Shown here piece by piece: positions 34,000-42,180 of a stretch of 64,000 bases of DNA. The notes beneath the pieces were generated by a model, which did no database searches, was not told where the DNA came from, and saw only the letters and a program-made list of their open reading frames with translations. A program made the translations under genes and the position numbers. This stretch comes from an uncultured Bacteroidales bacterium. Its GTDB lineage: Bacteria > Bacteroidota > Bacteroidia > Bacteroidales > Paludibacteraceae. The DNA lies in the NCBI GenBank assembly GCA_900317745.1, contig ONHW01000005.1, positions 86,433 through 150,432 of the forward strand, given 5' to 3'. Within the stretch, counting starts at the first letter, position 1, and each line of letters begins with the position of its first letter.

Positions 34000-36591
34000 A
34001 TGAAAAACACGACACTCATACTCCTTTGTCTGCTGGCAGTGTTGCCGGCAATGGCAGCCACGTTGTTTCCGTCGCGTACAGATTTTCGCGACGAGCAGAT
34101 CTATTTCGTTATCACCACGCGTTTCTATGACGGCGATCCGACGAACAATACCCAGTGCTGGGATAACCAGGCGAAGAACGCAGGCGATCCTGCATGGCGC
34201 GGCGACTTCAAGGGTCTGATAGAGAAACTCGATTATATCAAGGCATTGGGATTCACGGCTATATGGATAACGCCTGTGGTGCAGAACGCTTCAGGATACG
34301 ATTATCACGGTTACCACGCCATGGATTTTTCGCAAGTGGATCATCGCTACGAGTCGGAAGACGTGCAGTTTCAGACATTGATTGACGAGATACACAAGCG
34401 CGGAATGAAGATCATTCTGGATATTGTGCTCAACCACACGGGTAACTTCGGCGAGGCTAACCTGTGCAAGTTGTTTGAGCGCGACAATAGTGCCGACCAA
34501 AGTGCGTTGGACGAATGTATGATTCCGCAGACGGTTTCGAAAGGCGGTTTGCTGCCGGACAACTATGCCGATCTGGACGGTGGACGTCAATACGCGGCAC
34601 GACTGTCGAAGATGAAAAACTCGTCGGACGAGAACGGACAAAAGAAAAACTACGATTCGCACAACTACTGGCACCACTATGGCAACTTCAACTGGGATGA
34701 ACCCAACCGCTGGTTTGCGCAGATAGCCGGCGACTGTGTGGATCTGAATACCGAGAATCCGGCCGTATATAACTACCTTATACAATGCTACTCGACGTTC
34801 ATCCGGATGGGAGTGGACGGTTTCCGCATTGATACCGGCGGACATATACCCCGCCTGACGTTCAACAAGGCTTTTGTTCCTGCTTTTGCAGCCGCCGGAG
34901 CAGAAGCTGCAGACAAACGCGGCGGCACGCCGTTCTATATGTTTGCGGAGGTTTGTGCGCGTTACAGCGATATTCTTTACCGCGGTCAGTCTTGTCTGAG
35001 TCCGTTCTACTACACATGGGCTGAGAACCGCGACTATGCCTGGGACAGCGGAGCGTCGAGTTGGGATAATCTGGTGGAGATGGAAGGTTCGGTGTGCACC
35101 TCGCACGCCAACTGGGCATCGTGCTGGCAACAAGGTCAGGACGATAGCGGCGGGCTGAGTACACAACGCACCTCGCAAAACGCTTTGCTCAACGGCAACA
35201 GTTATCATACGCCGGACTACTCGCAAGCGTCCGGGTTGCATGTGATTGATTTTACCGAACACTGGAACTTCACCACCGCCGAAGAAGCGTGGCGTATAGC
35301 CAAACCGTCGAACGACAAGTATTACAACGATGCCAGTTGGAACGTTGTGTATGTCGATTCGCACGACTACGCGCCGGATCATGCTCCGCAGGAGAAACGC
35401 TTCAGCGGATCACAAGACACGTGGGCGGAGAACCTGAGTCTGATGTTCACCCACCGCGGAATACCTTGTGTATATTATGGCTCGGAAGTAGAGTTCCAGA
35501 AGGGAAAATTGATTGATCAGGGAACGAACATTGCTTTGCAGGAGTCGGGTCGCGCCTATTTCGGCGGATATATCAAAGGTGACATATGCACGACGGATTT
35601 TGCGGAGTATAACTCTGCCACGGGGAACATGGCCGTCTCTCTGTCGCATCCGCTGGCGCAACATATCCAGCGGCTGAGTTTGATACGTATGGCTGTGCCG
35701 GCATTACGTAAAGGGCAATATTCGGTTGAAGGCTGTTCGGGTTCGTTTGCGTTCAAGCGCCGTTATACCGATGCGACGACTGACAGTTATGCCTTGGTAT
35801 GTATATCCGGCAACGGCACGTTCACCGGCATACTCAACGGCACCTATACCGACTGTGTGACAGGTGATACGAAAGTGGTGACGGACGGCAAGCTGAATGT
35901 GAGCTGCAGCGGCAAGGGTAATCTGCGCGTGTATGTGCTGACGACCGACAAGACGCCTGCTCCCGGCAAGATTGGCAAGGACGGCAAGTATATCTATTCC
36001 ACCACGGCAGCGTCTATTCCTACGCCGGTCTGGGACGGCACGGAGATGGAGTTGACGGATGATCCGAGTGGCGGCGGTTCGACACCGATTGAGCCAATAG
36101 CGCCGTGTCTAAGTAATGCGGATGAGCATGCGGCGTTCCTGCATAAGTCAAGTGACTTCGGTGCGACTATTTACTGCTACATCTGGCATACAGGCACCGG
36201 CAAGACTGTGCAGGTATGCGGCGGCTGGCCGGGACAAAAGGCGCAGACGTTAGGTGACGACAACTATAAGTTCGCTATTCCCGAATCAGCCGGTGAGCCT
36301 GACAACTCGTGGATGATCATCTGGAACGACGGCAGTGGCAACCAGACACAGGATCTGGTGTATAAGGACCAATACCTCTATTCAGGCGCGAACAAAGGCA
36401 GTATAAAAGCAAGTGAAGCAGTAACGGAACTATGCGAGTCTTTGACCGGAGTGCAGGAGATTGTTCAGCCTGCGGGTACTACGGAGTGCCGCAAGCTGGT
36501 TCGCGACGGCAGATTGTATATTCTTTTGCCTGACGGCAGGAGTTATGATATGCTGGGACAGACTATGATTACCCCGATAATGGATCGATAA
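34000..36591 (+). CDS. Secreted GH13 alpha-amylase with starch-binding module and C-terminal tail
   Basis: The 863-residue enzyme begins with a signal peptide (about residues 1-19). The GH13 barrel has region I DIVLNHTG, region II GVDGFRIDTGG with nucleophile Asp278, region III FAEVC with acid/base Glu317, and region IV DSHDY with Asp456. A C-terminal module at about residues 705-800 (TIYCYIWHTGTGKTVQVCGG, then WPGQ and WMIIWNDGSGNQ) resembles a CBM26-type starch-binding domain. The end has the DGRLYILLPDGRSYDMLGQ tail shared with other secreted proteins here. It should hydrolyse alpha-1,4-glucans outside the cell. The last codons and the stop lie within repeat G. Confidence 0.9.
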   Translation: MKNTTLILLCLLAVLPAMAATLFPSRTDFRDEQIYFVITTRFYDGDPTNNTQCWDNQAKNAGDPAWRGDFKGLIEKLDYIKALGFTAIWITPVVQNASGYDYHGYHAMDFSQVDHRYESEDVQFQTLIDEIHKRGMKIILDIVLNHTGNFGEANLCKLFERDNSADQSALDECMIPQTVSKGGLLPDNYADLDGGRQYAARLSKMKNSSDENGQKKNYDSHNYWHHYGNFNWDEPNRWFAQIAGDCVDLNTENPAVYNYLIQCYSTFIRMGVDGFRIDTGGHIPRLTFNKAFVPAFAAAGAEAADKRGGTPFYMFAEVCARYSDILYRGQSCLSPFYYTWAENRDYAWDSGASSWDNLVEMEGSVCTSHANWASCWQQGQDDSGGLSTQRTSQNALLNGNSYHTPDYSQASGLHVIDFTEHWNFTTAEEAWRIAKPSNDKYYNDASWNVVYVDSHDYAPDHAPQEKRFSGSQDTWAENLSLMFTHRGIPCVYYGSEVEFQKGKLIDQGTNIALQESGRAYFGGYIKGDICTTDFAEYNSATGNMAVSLSHPLAQHIQRLSLIRMAVPALRKGQYSVEGCSGSFAFKRRYTDATTDSYALVCISGNGTFTGILNGTYTDCVTGDTKVVTDGKLNVSCSGKGNLRVYVLTTDKTPAPGKIGKDGKYIYSTTAASIPTPVWDGTEMELTDDPSGGGSTPIEPIAPCLSNADEHAAFLHKSSDFGATIYCYIWHTGTGKTVQVCGGWPGQKAQTLGDDNYKFAIPESAGEPDNSWMIIWNDGSGNQTQDLVYKDQYLYSGANKGSIKASEAVTELCESLTGVQEIVQPAGTTECRKLVRDGRLYILLPDGRSYDMLGQTMITPIMDR

Positions 36592-36630
36592 TCCCTCGAT
36601 AAAACCCCGATTGAACTGCACGTTTTTTAT
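36575..36630. repeat. Dispersed repeat G, copy 3, overlapping the amylase stop codon
   Basis: GATAATGGATCGATAATCCC, TCGATAAAACCCCGATTGAA, CTGCACGTTTTTT. The amylase reads into it and uses its CGATAA as last codon and stop. The remaining 36631-36800 is AT-rich with a short GC alternation (GCGCGCGCG) and nothing else supported. Confidence 0.7.
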
Positions 36631-36801
36631 ATTCTGCACGATCATTATTTAATGTATAAATGCGCGCGCGTATAATAGAGTATCAGCGGTGAAGATTATG
36701 GGTGTCGGGTGCAATAAATTGGTTGCGTTGTGCAAAAATGTAAGCACAAGATAGCAGATTTGCCAAATTTGCAAATCGTCAGGCGGTTTTTGCGGAAATA
36801 A

Positions 36802-36833
36802 TTTGCGTGAATGAAAAAAATGTTGTACCTTTG
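36802..36833 (+). promoter_or_regulatory. Promoter of the tRNA cluster
   Basis: TTTG at 36802-36805, 20 bp, TACCTTTG at 36826-36833; the first tRNA starts 45 bp further on. Confidence 0.8.
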
Positions 36834-36877
36834 CATCCGCTTTCGCGCCAAACGTCGATCTGGCTGCTGAAACAATC

Positions 36878-36950
36878 GCCTCTTTAGCTCAGTTGGTAGA
36901 GCACTCGATTTGTAATCAAGCGGTCGTTGGTTCGAGTCCGACAAGAGGCT
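36878..36950 (+). tRNA. tRNA-Thr (anticodon TGT)
   Basis: Cloverleaf with acceptor GCCTCTT / AAGAGGC, D-arm AGCTCAGTTGGTAGAGC, anticodon loop TTTGTAA and T-arm TTCGAGTC. CCA is not encoded. Confidence 0.95.
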
Positions 36951-36990
36951 CTTCGCGCTCGGCAGGAGTGAACATTGATAAATTGAAATT

Positions 36991-37073
36991 GGGTGTGTTC
37001 CAGAGTGGCCAAATGGGGCAGACTGTAAATCTGCTGCTTTTCAGCTTCGGTGGTTCGAATCCATCCGCACCCA
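36991..37073 (+). tRNA. tRNA-Tyr (anticodon GTA)
   Basis: A class II tRNA of 83 nt with a long variable arm (GCTGCTTTTCAGCTTC), acceptor GGGTGTG / CGCACCC (one G-U pair), anticodon loop CTGTAAA and T-arm GTTCGAATC. Confidence 0.95.
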
Positions 37074-37128
37074 CACAAAGACACCGCTAACGCGGAGGAG
37101 ATGTGAAGGTCTCGCGTTTCGCGGAATT

Positions 37129-37204
37129 GCGGAAATAGCTCAGTCGATAGAGCACTAGCCTTCCAAGCTGGGGGTCGCGGGTTTGAGTCCCGTTTTCCGC
37201 TCCA
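37129..37204 (+). tRNA. tRNA-Gly (anticodon TCC)
   Basis: Acceptor GCGGAAA / TTTCCGC, D-arm AGCTCAGTCGATAGAGC, anticodon loop CTTCCAA, T-arm GTTTGAGTC; CCA is encoded at 37202-37204. Confidence 0.95.
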
Positions 37205-37232
37205 TTGCTGAGGCCCCGATAGCTAAAGCGTT

Positions 37233-37304
<72 letters not shown>

Positions 37305-37306
37305 CA

Positions 37307-37347
37307 AAAGGACAAAAGGGGCGCATGCCTTGAGTCCTTTATTTTTT
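37307..37347 (+). terminator. Terminator after the tRNA cluster
   Basis: AAAGGAC pairs with GTCCTTT around an inner AAGG / CCTT stem, followed by ATTTTTT. It separates the tRNAs from tuf, which begins 50 bp later. Confidence 0.75.
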
Positions 37348-37396
37348 GTGAAAGAAAACCAATAACAATTATTAACGTTAATAAAAAGTAATTACT

Positions 37397-38584
37397 ATGG
37401 CAAAAGAAAAATTTGACCGTTCGAAACCGCACGTTAACATCGGTACAATCGGTCACGTTGACCACGGAAAAACAACCCTGACGGCTGCTATTACGTTGGT
37501 TCTTTCGAAGAAGGGCCTCTCTGAGGTTAAGAGCTTCGATCAGATTGATAACGCTCCTGAGGAGAAAGAGCGTGGTATCACTATTAACACCGCTCACGTA
37601 GAGTATCAGACGGCTAACCGTCACTATGCTCACGTAGACTGCCCGGGTCACGCCGACTATGTAAAGAACATGGTAACGGGTGCTGCCCAGATGGACGGTG
37701 CAATCATCGTAGTAGCTGCAACTGACGGTCCGATGCCTCAGACTCGTGAGCACATCCTGTTGGCTCGCCAAGTAAACGTTCCGCGTCTGGTTGTATTTAT
37801 GAACAAGTGCGACCTCGTGGACGATCCCGAGATGCTCGACCTCGTAGAGATGGAGATGCGTGAGCTTCTGTCGTTCTATGATTTCGACGGCGACAACACT
37901 CCTGTAATCCGCGGTTCTGCTCTTGGCGCACTGAACGGTGTACCCGAGTGGGAAGAGAAGATTATGGAGCTCATGGATGCTTGCGACAACTGGATCCAAC
38001 TTCCGGTTCGCGCCGTTGACAAACCGTTCCTGATGCCTGTTGAGGACGTATTCTCGATCACCGGTCGTGGTACTGTTGCTACAGGTCGTATCGAGACCGG
38101 CGTTGTTAAGGTAGGTGACGAGGTTCAGCTCATCGGTCTGGGTAGCGAAGGACGCAAGTCTGTTGTTACCGGTGTTGAGATGTTCCGTAAGTTGCTCGAC
38201 CAAGGTGAGGCTGGCGATAACGTAGGTCTGCTGCTCCGTGGTATTGACAAAGACGAAGTTCGTCGTGGTATGGTACTTACCCACCCGGGTGTAGTTAAAC
38301 CTTACAGCGAGTTCAAGGCTTCTGTATATATCCTGAAGAAGGAAGAAGGTGGCCGTCACACTCCGTTCCACAACCACTATCGTCCTCAGTTCTACATCCG
38401 TACAATGGACGTTACCGGTGAGATCACTCTGCCGGAGGGAACTGAGATGGTAATGCCGGGTGACAACCTCGAGATCCAGGTTAAGCTGATCTATCCGGTT
38501 GCTTGCTCAGAGGGTCTGCGTTTCGCTATCCGTGAGGGTGGTCGTACCGTAGGTTCGGGTCAGATTACCAAACTTATCGACTAA
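37397..38584 (+). CDS. tuf: Elongation factor Tu
   Basis: The 395-residue GTPase carries G1 GHVDHGKTT, switch II DCPGH, NKCD and GSALGALNG, followed by the two beta-barrel domains ending [14 protein letters not shown]. It delivers aminoacyl-tRNAs to the ribosome. The gene order tRNAs-tuf-trnW-secE-nusG-rplKAJL-rpoBC is the conserved bacterial arrangement. Repeat element E (reverse orientation) begins at the first base after the stop codon, which is unusual for a gene this highly expressed. Start and length match the family. Confidence 0.98.
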   Translation: MAKEKFDRSKPHVNIGTIGHVDHGKTTLTAAITLVLSKKGLSEVKSFDQIDNAPEEKERGITINTAHVEYQTANRHYAHVDCPGHADYVKNMVTGAAQMDGAIIVVAATDGPMPQTREHILLARQVNVPRLVVFMNKCDLVDDPEMLDLVEMEMRELLSFYDFDGDNTPVIRGSALGALNGVPEWEEKIMELMDACDNWIQLPVRAVDKPFLMPVEDVFSITGRGTVATGRIETGVVKVGDEVQLIGLGSEGRKSVVTGVEMFRKLLDQGEAGDNVGLLLRGIDKDEVRRGMVLTHPGVVKPYSEFKASVYILKKEEGGRHTPFHNHYRPQFYIRTMDVTGEITLPEGTEMVMPGDNLEIQVKLIYPVACSEGLRFAIREGGRTVGSGQITKLID

Positions 38585-38702
38585 TTCGCGTTCGGCAACG
38601 CGGTCGCACAGATTGCGCATGGCGCAATAAAAGCGACGCGTGCCTTCGCTCCCCCCCCCCATCGCAAACAGCCTACGGCTTGGTTTACGCTGGGGACCCC
38701 AA
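38585..38702 (-). repeat. Dispersed element E, reverse-orientation copy after tuf
   Basis: Read on the minus strand it ends GCCGAACGCGAA against the tuf stop codon. It contains a perfect 7-bp hairpin ATTGCGC-ATG-GCGCAAT (38612-38628), the GAGCGAAGGCA box and AAGCCGTAGGCTGTTTGC. A run of ten C (38651-38660) lies inside. It aligns well with the copy at 57291-57408. Confidence 0.75.
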
Positions 38703-38743
38703 AATGGGAAAAATGCTCGGGGTGACGAGCCCCGAGCAGATTT

Positions 38744-38814
38744 ACGGAAGTCCTCCAATGGTAGGAGAGCGGTCTCCAAAACCGTCAATGTGGGTTCGAT
38801 TCCTGCCTTCCGTG
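38744..38814 (+). tRNA. tRNA-Trp (anticodon CCA)
   Basis: Acceptor ACGGAAG / CTTCCGT, D-arm TCCTCCAATGGTAGGA, anticodon loop CTCCAAA, T-arm GTTCGATTC. It lies between tuf and secE, its usual place. Confidence 0.95.
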
Positions 38815-38907
38815 CTGTTACATGACATAGCTTCCAAATTCTGGCTTTAGCTACGGCTGAGGTCGGAATATTGGTGCGCAAAATAGAGAAATAAAAAATC
38901 TACAGAT

Positions 38908-39096
38908 ATGAGTCTAATTGATAACGTAAAAGAGTCGTACAACGAGATGGTTCACAAGGTAAGTTGGCCATCCTACAAAGAACTGACCCAGAGTGCCGCC
39001 TTGGTGCTGGTTGCTTCCATTATCCTTGCACTTGTAGTGTGGGCAATGGATTGGTGCTTCGAGGAGTTGATGACCCTGATTTACGGTCTGTTCTGA
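38908..39096 (+). CDS. secE: Preprotein translocase subunit SecE
   Basis: The 62-residue protein has the SecE signature HKVSWPSYKELTQSA followed by one membrane span (ALVLVASIILALVVWAMDW). It is the essential small subunit that clamps SecY in the inner-membrane translocon. The short single-span form is normal outside the Gammaproteobacteria. Its position before nusG is conserved. Confidence 0.95.
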   Translation: MSLIDNVKESYNEMVHKVSWPSYKELTQSAALVLVASIILALVVWAMDWCFEELMTLIYGLF

Positions 39097-39103
39097 TCTT
39101 TTT

Positions 39104-39166
39104 GAGTTTAGCGTTTAGTGTTTAGAGTTTAGAGAAGTTCTAAAGTTTAAAGTTAAAAGTTTAAAT
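39104..39166 (+). repeat. Heptad tandem repeat between secE and nusG
   Basis: GTTTAGC, GTTTAGT, GTTTAGA, GTTTAGA, then GAAGTTCT, AAAGTTT, AAAGTTA, AAAGTTT. The repeat fills the gap up to 8 bp before the nusG start. Confidence 0.8.
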
Positions 39167-39174
39167 AAGAAGAG

Positions 39175-39723
39175 ATGGCAGAATCAAATTACAAATGGTA
39201 CGTGCTTCGCGCGATAGGCGGCAAGGAGAACAAGGTGAAAGAGTATATCGAAGGCGCCTTGGTCACCTCGAGTCTGTTTAAGGAGTACGTGTCTCAAGTG
39301 CTTTTGCCCACCGAGAAAGTGGTGAGCCAGAAGAATGGCAAGCGTACCGTGAAGGAGCGCAACAAACTGCCGGGCTACGTGCTGGTAGAGTGCAATCTGA
39401 CCGACGAGTGCTATCCGTTGCTGCGCAATATCCCGAACGTCCTCGGATTCCTGAGCGAGCCCGCGAGTATGAAACCGAAGCCAGTATCCCAGGAGGAGAT
39501 CAACGCGATTGTCGGCGAGATTAATGACGAAGCTATTGCTGCCGAGATGAACGAGACCTTTATCGTTGGTGAGAAGGTTAAGGTAACCGACGGACCGTTC
39601 AACGGATTCAACGGTGTGATCAGCGAGGTGATGCAAGACAAGCACAAGCTCAAGGTGATTGTGACGATCTTTGACCGTCAGACGCCGCTTGAGTTGGGAT
39701 TCAATCAGGTAGAGATAGAGTAG
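39175..39723 (+). CDS. nusG: Transcription termination/antitermination factor NusG
   Basis: The 182-residue protein has the NGN domain (NYKWYVLRAIGGKENKVKEY, LLPTEKVVSQKNGKRTVKER, then NKLPGYVLVE) and a C-terminal KOW motif (GEKVKVTDGPFNGFNGVISE). NusG binds RNA polymerase, increases processivity and couples transcription to Rho or the ribosome. Length and position between secE and rplK are typical. Confidence 0.97.
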   Translation: MAESNYKWYVLRAIGGKENKVKEYIEGALVTSSLFKEYVSQVLLPTEKVVSQKNGKRTVKERNKLPGYVLVECNLTDECYPLLRNIPNVLGFLSEPASMKPKPVSQEEINAIVGEINDEAIAAEMNETFIVGEKVKVTDGPFNGFNGVISEVMQDKHKLKVIVTIFDRQTPLELGFNQVEIE

Positions 39724-39831
39724 AAGGCATTGTTACGGGCCGCTTGACTACTCAATAGTTTATTATTAACACCGCAAGAGGATGCCTTGGCATCCGCCCG
39801 TATTGCAAAAACTATTAACACAACAACAATT

Positions 39832-40254
39832 ATGGCTAAAGAAATTGCCGGATTTATTAAACTTCAGATTAAGGGTGGCGCAGCCAACCCTGCACCTCCG
39901 GTAGGCCCTGCACTGGGTTCGAAGGGTGTGAACATCATGGAGTTTTGCAAACAATTCAATGCCAGAACTCAGGACAAGGCAGGTAAGGTATTGCCTGTTG
40001 TAATCACTGTGTATGCAGACAAGTCGTTCGACTTCATCGTTAAGACTCCTCCTGTAGCTGTACAGTTGCTTGAGGCCGCCAAGGTGAAGAGCGGATCGGC
40101 TCAGCCTAACCGTCAGAAAGTAGCCTCTATCACTGCCGAGCAATGCCGTCAGATCGCAGAGGACAAGATGGTTGACCTGAACTGCTTCACCGTAGAGAGT
40201 GCTGAGAAGATGGTACGCGGAACAGCGCGTAGTATGGGTATTACCGTTAAATAA
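39832..40254 (+). CDS. rplK: 50S ribosomal protein L11
   Basis: The 140-residue protein starts [20 protein letters not shown] with the conserved [20 protein letters not shown] and a C-terminal rRNA-binding domain ([11 protein letters not shown]). It forms the GTPase-associated centre with 23S rRNA. ATG 39832 gives the family start; the frame extends 45 bp upstream without a good start. rplA follows 17 bp later. Confidence 0.97.
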   Translation: MAKEIAGFIKLQIKGGAANPAPPVGPALGSKGVNIMEFCKQFNARTQDKAGKVLPVVITVYADKSFDFIVKTPPVAVQLLEAAKVKSGSAQPNRQKVASITAEQCRQIAEDKMVDLNCFTVESAEKMVRGTARSMGITVK

Positions 40255-40271
40255 TTAAAACTTCAATCATT

Positions 40272-40961
40272 ATGGCAAAATTGACAAAAAATCAAAGACT
40301 TGCTGCTGAGAAGATTGAAGCAGGTAAAGTCTATACGATCGCGGAAGCCTCCGCATTGGTAAAAGAGATCACAACTACAAAGTTTGACGCTTCGGTAGAT
40401 ATCGACGTTCGTTTGGGCGTTGACCCCCGTAAGGCCAATCAGATGGTACGTGGCGTAGTAAGTCTTCCCAACGGAACGGGTAAGGTAGTTCGCGTGCTTG
40501 CTCTGTGTACAGCCGATCAGGAGGCAGCTGCCAAAGAGGCCGGTGCAGACTATGTAGGCCTGGATGAGTACATCGAGAAGATCAAAGGTGGATGGACAGA
40601 CATTGATGTTATCATCACTATGCCGCAGATCATGGGTAAGATTGGTGCCCTGGGCCGTATCCTCGGTCCGCGTGGTTTGATGCCAAACCCCAAGAGCGGT
40701 ACGGTAACGATGGATGTAGCCAAGGCAGTTAAGGAAGTAAAGCAAGGTAAGATCGACTTCAAGGTTGACAAGTTCGGTATCCTGCACACCAGTATCGGTA
40801 AGGTTAGCTTCACGGCTGATCAGATAGCCGAGAACGCACGCGAGTTTATCGACACCGTTATCAAGCTCAAACCTGCAGTTGCCAAGGGCGAGTACATCAA
40901 GAGCATTTATCTCTCCAGCACTATGAGTCAAGGTATCAAGGTTGATCCGAAATCATTCTAA
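40272..40961 (+). CDS. rplA: 50S ribosomal protein L1
   Basis: The 229-residue protein shows the L1 signatures [33 protein letters not shown] and [19 protein letters not shown]. It forms the L1 stalk and, in many bacteria, represses translation of its own rplK-rplA mRNA. The next gene begins 19 bp downstream. Confidence 0.97.
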   Translation: MAKLTKNQRLAAEKIEAGKVYTIAEASALVKEITTTKFDASVDIDVRLGVDPRKANQMVRGVVSLPNGTGKVVRVLALCTADQEAAAKEAGADYVGLDEYIEKIKGGWTDIDVIITMPQIMGKIGALGRILGPRGLMPNPKSGTVTMDVAKAVKEVKQGKIDFKVDKFGILHTSIGKVSFTADQIAENAREFIDTVIKLKPAVAKGEYIKSIYLSSTMSQGIKVDPKSF

Positions 40962-40980
40962 CTATTAAACATCGAAAGGT

Positions 40981-41511
40981 ATGAAGAAAGAAGATAAAAA
41001 CCTCGTTATCGCCTCATTGGAGGAGCAGTTGGCTCAATTCCCTCACTTCTATATCACGAATATCGAGGGACTGAATGCTGAGAAGACGAGCGACCTTCGT
41101 CGCCAGTGCTTCAAGAAAGACATCAAACTCGTAGTAGCCAAGAACACGCTGCTGCAGAAGGCTCTTGAGAACAAGGGCATCGATGCACAGATTTTCGAGG
41201 CTCTGAAGGGTAACACCGCACTTATGCTTACCGCAACCGGTAACGCTCCTGCCAAACTGATCAAGGAGTTTACCAAGGGTGACAAGAGCGAGTGCCCGAA
41301 GCCTTATCTGAAGGCCGCATACGTAGAAGAGACTGTATATGTAGGCGCACAGAACCTTGAGTTCCTGTCCACAATCAAGTCGAAGAACGAACTTATCGCA
41401 GACCTCGTTGCTCTGTTGCAGTCGCCTGCTAAGAACGTTGTTTCCGCCCTGCAGAGTGGTGCTGGTACACTTCACGGTGTACTCAAGACCCTCGGCGAGC
41501 GAGCTGAGTAA
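40981..41511 (+). CDS. rplJ: 50S ribosomal protein L10
   Basis: The 176-residue protein has the L10 pattern FYITNIEGLNAEKTSDLRRQ, IKLVVAKNTLLQKAL and GNTALMLT, with a helical C-terminus that binds L7/L12 dimers. It is the base of the ribosomal stalk. The downstream gap to rplL (141 bp) contains degenerate heptad repeats. Confidence 0.96.
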   Translation: MKKEDKNLVIASLEEQLAQFPHFYITNIEGLNAEKTSDLRRQCFKKDIKLVVAKNTLLQKALENKGIDAQIFEALKGNTALMLTATGNAPAKLIKEFTKGDKSECPKPYLKAAYVEETVYVGAQNLEFLSTIKSKNELIADLVALLQSPAKNVVSALQSGAGTLHGVLKTLGERAE

Positions 41512-41513
41512 GA

Positions 41514-41580
41514 ATCAGTTTAGCGTTGAGAGTTGGCGTTGAGAGCCGTTCTACAGTATAAAGTTAGAAGTTAAATTAGA
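41514..41580 (+). repeat. Degenerate heptad repeats between rplJ and rplL
   Basis: GCGTTGA, GAGTTGG, CGTTGAG, then CCGTTCT, ACAGTAT, AAAGTTA, GAAGTTA, AATTAGA. The order GTTCT then AAAGTTA parallels the block between secE and nusG, suggesting a shared origin. Confidence 0.6.
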
Positions 41581-41652
41581 ACGTTCAACCCGGACTCCGA
41601 CGAACAAAAATCAATTAACATTAAAAAAATAACACATTAAATATTTACAACA

Positions 41653-42030
41653 ATGGCAGATCTGAAAGCTTTTGCTGAACAATTGGTTAACCTGACGGTT
41701 AAGGAAGTTAACGAGCTCGCTCAAATTCTGAAGGACGAGTATGGTATTGAACCCGCTGCTGCTGCAGTTGCAGTTGCTGCCCCCGCTGCCGGCGGTGACG
41801 CTCCCGCAGCTGAGGAGAAGACATCGTTTGATGTAGTACTGAAGAGTGCAGGTGCTCAGAAGCTCCAGGTGGTTAAGGCTGTTAAAGAGCAAACCGGTCT
41901 GGGTCTGAAAGAGGCTAAGGACATCGTTGACGCTGCTCCTGCAACCGTTAAGGAAGGTGTAGACAAAGCTACCGCTGAGGCTCTGAAGAAGGCTCTCGAG
42001 GAGGTAGGTGCTGAGGTAGAACTCAAGTAA
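41653..42030 (+). CDS. rplL: 50S ribosomal protein L7/L12
   Basis: The 125-residue protein has the N-terminal dimerisation helices, an Ala-rich hinge ([20 protein letters not shown]) and the C-terminal factor-binding domain ([35 protein letters not shown]). It recruits translation GTPases to the ribosome. A terminator-like hairpin follows before rpoB. Confidence 0.97.
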   Translation: MADLKAFAEQLVNLTVKEVNELAQILKDEYGIEPAAAAVAVAAPAAGGDAPAAEEKTSFDVVLKSAGAQKLQVVKAVKEQTGLGLKEAKDIVDAAPATVKEGVDKATAEALKKALEEVGAEVELK

Positions 42031-42054
42031 TACACCGCCTAACACAATTAGGTA

Positions 42055-42087
42055 GGTTTAGTCCCTCGCGGGGGACTAAACCTTTTC
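42055..42087 (+). terminator. Attenuator hairpin between rplL and rpoB
   Basis: GGTTTAGTCCC pairs with GGGACTAAACC over a 6-nt loop, followed by TTTTC. A partial terminator here would keep ribosomal protein transcripts in excess over rpoBC, as known in other bacteria. Confidence 0.8.
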
Positions 42088-42180
42088 TGCTGAAAAAGGA
42101 GTATTGTAAAAATACATTAATTTCAGCAACAAAAATCAATAGAATGTTAAATTCTGTTAAAAACATAAACCATCCATAAA

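Noticed and set aside
38651-38660. Ten-C run as a phase-variation switch
   Set aside because: It lies in element E between genes and is not part of a coding frame or a promoter spacer.
38640-38825. 61-codon frame after tuf
   Set aside because: It overlaps element E and the tRNA-Trp gene; the protein has no family-like sequence.
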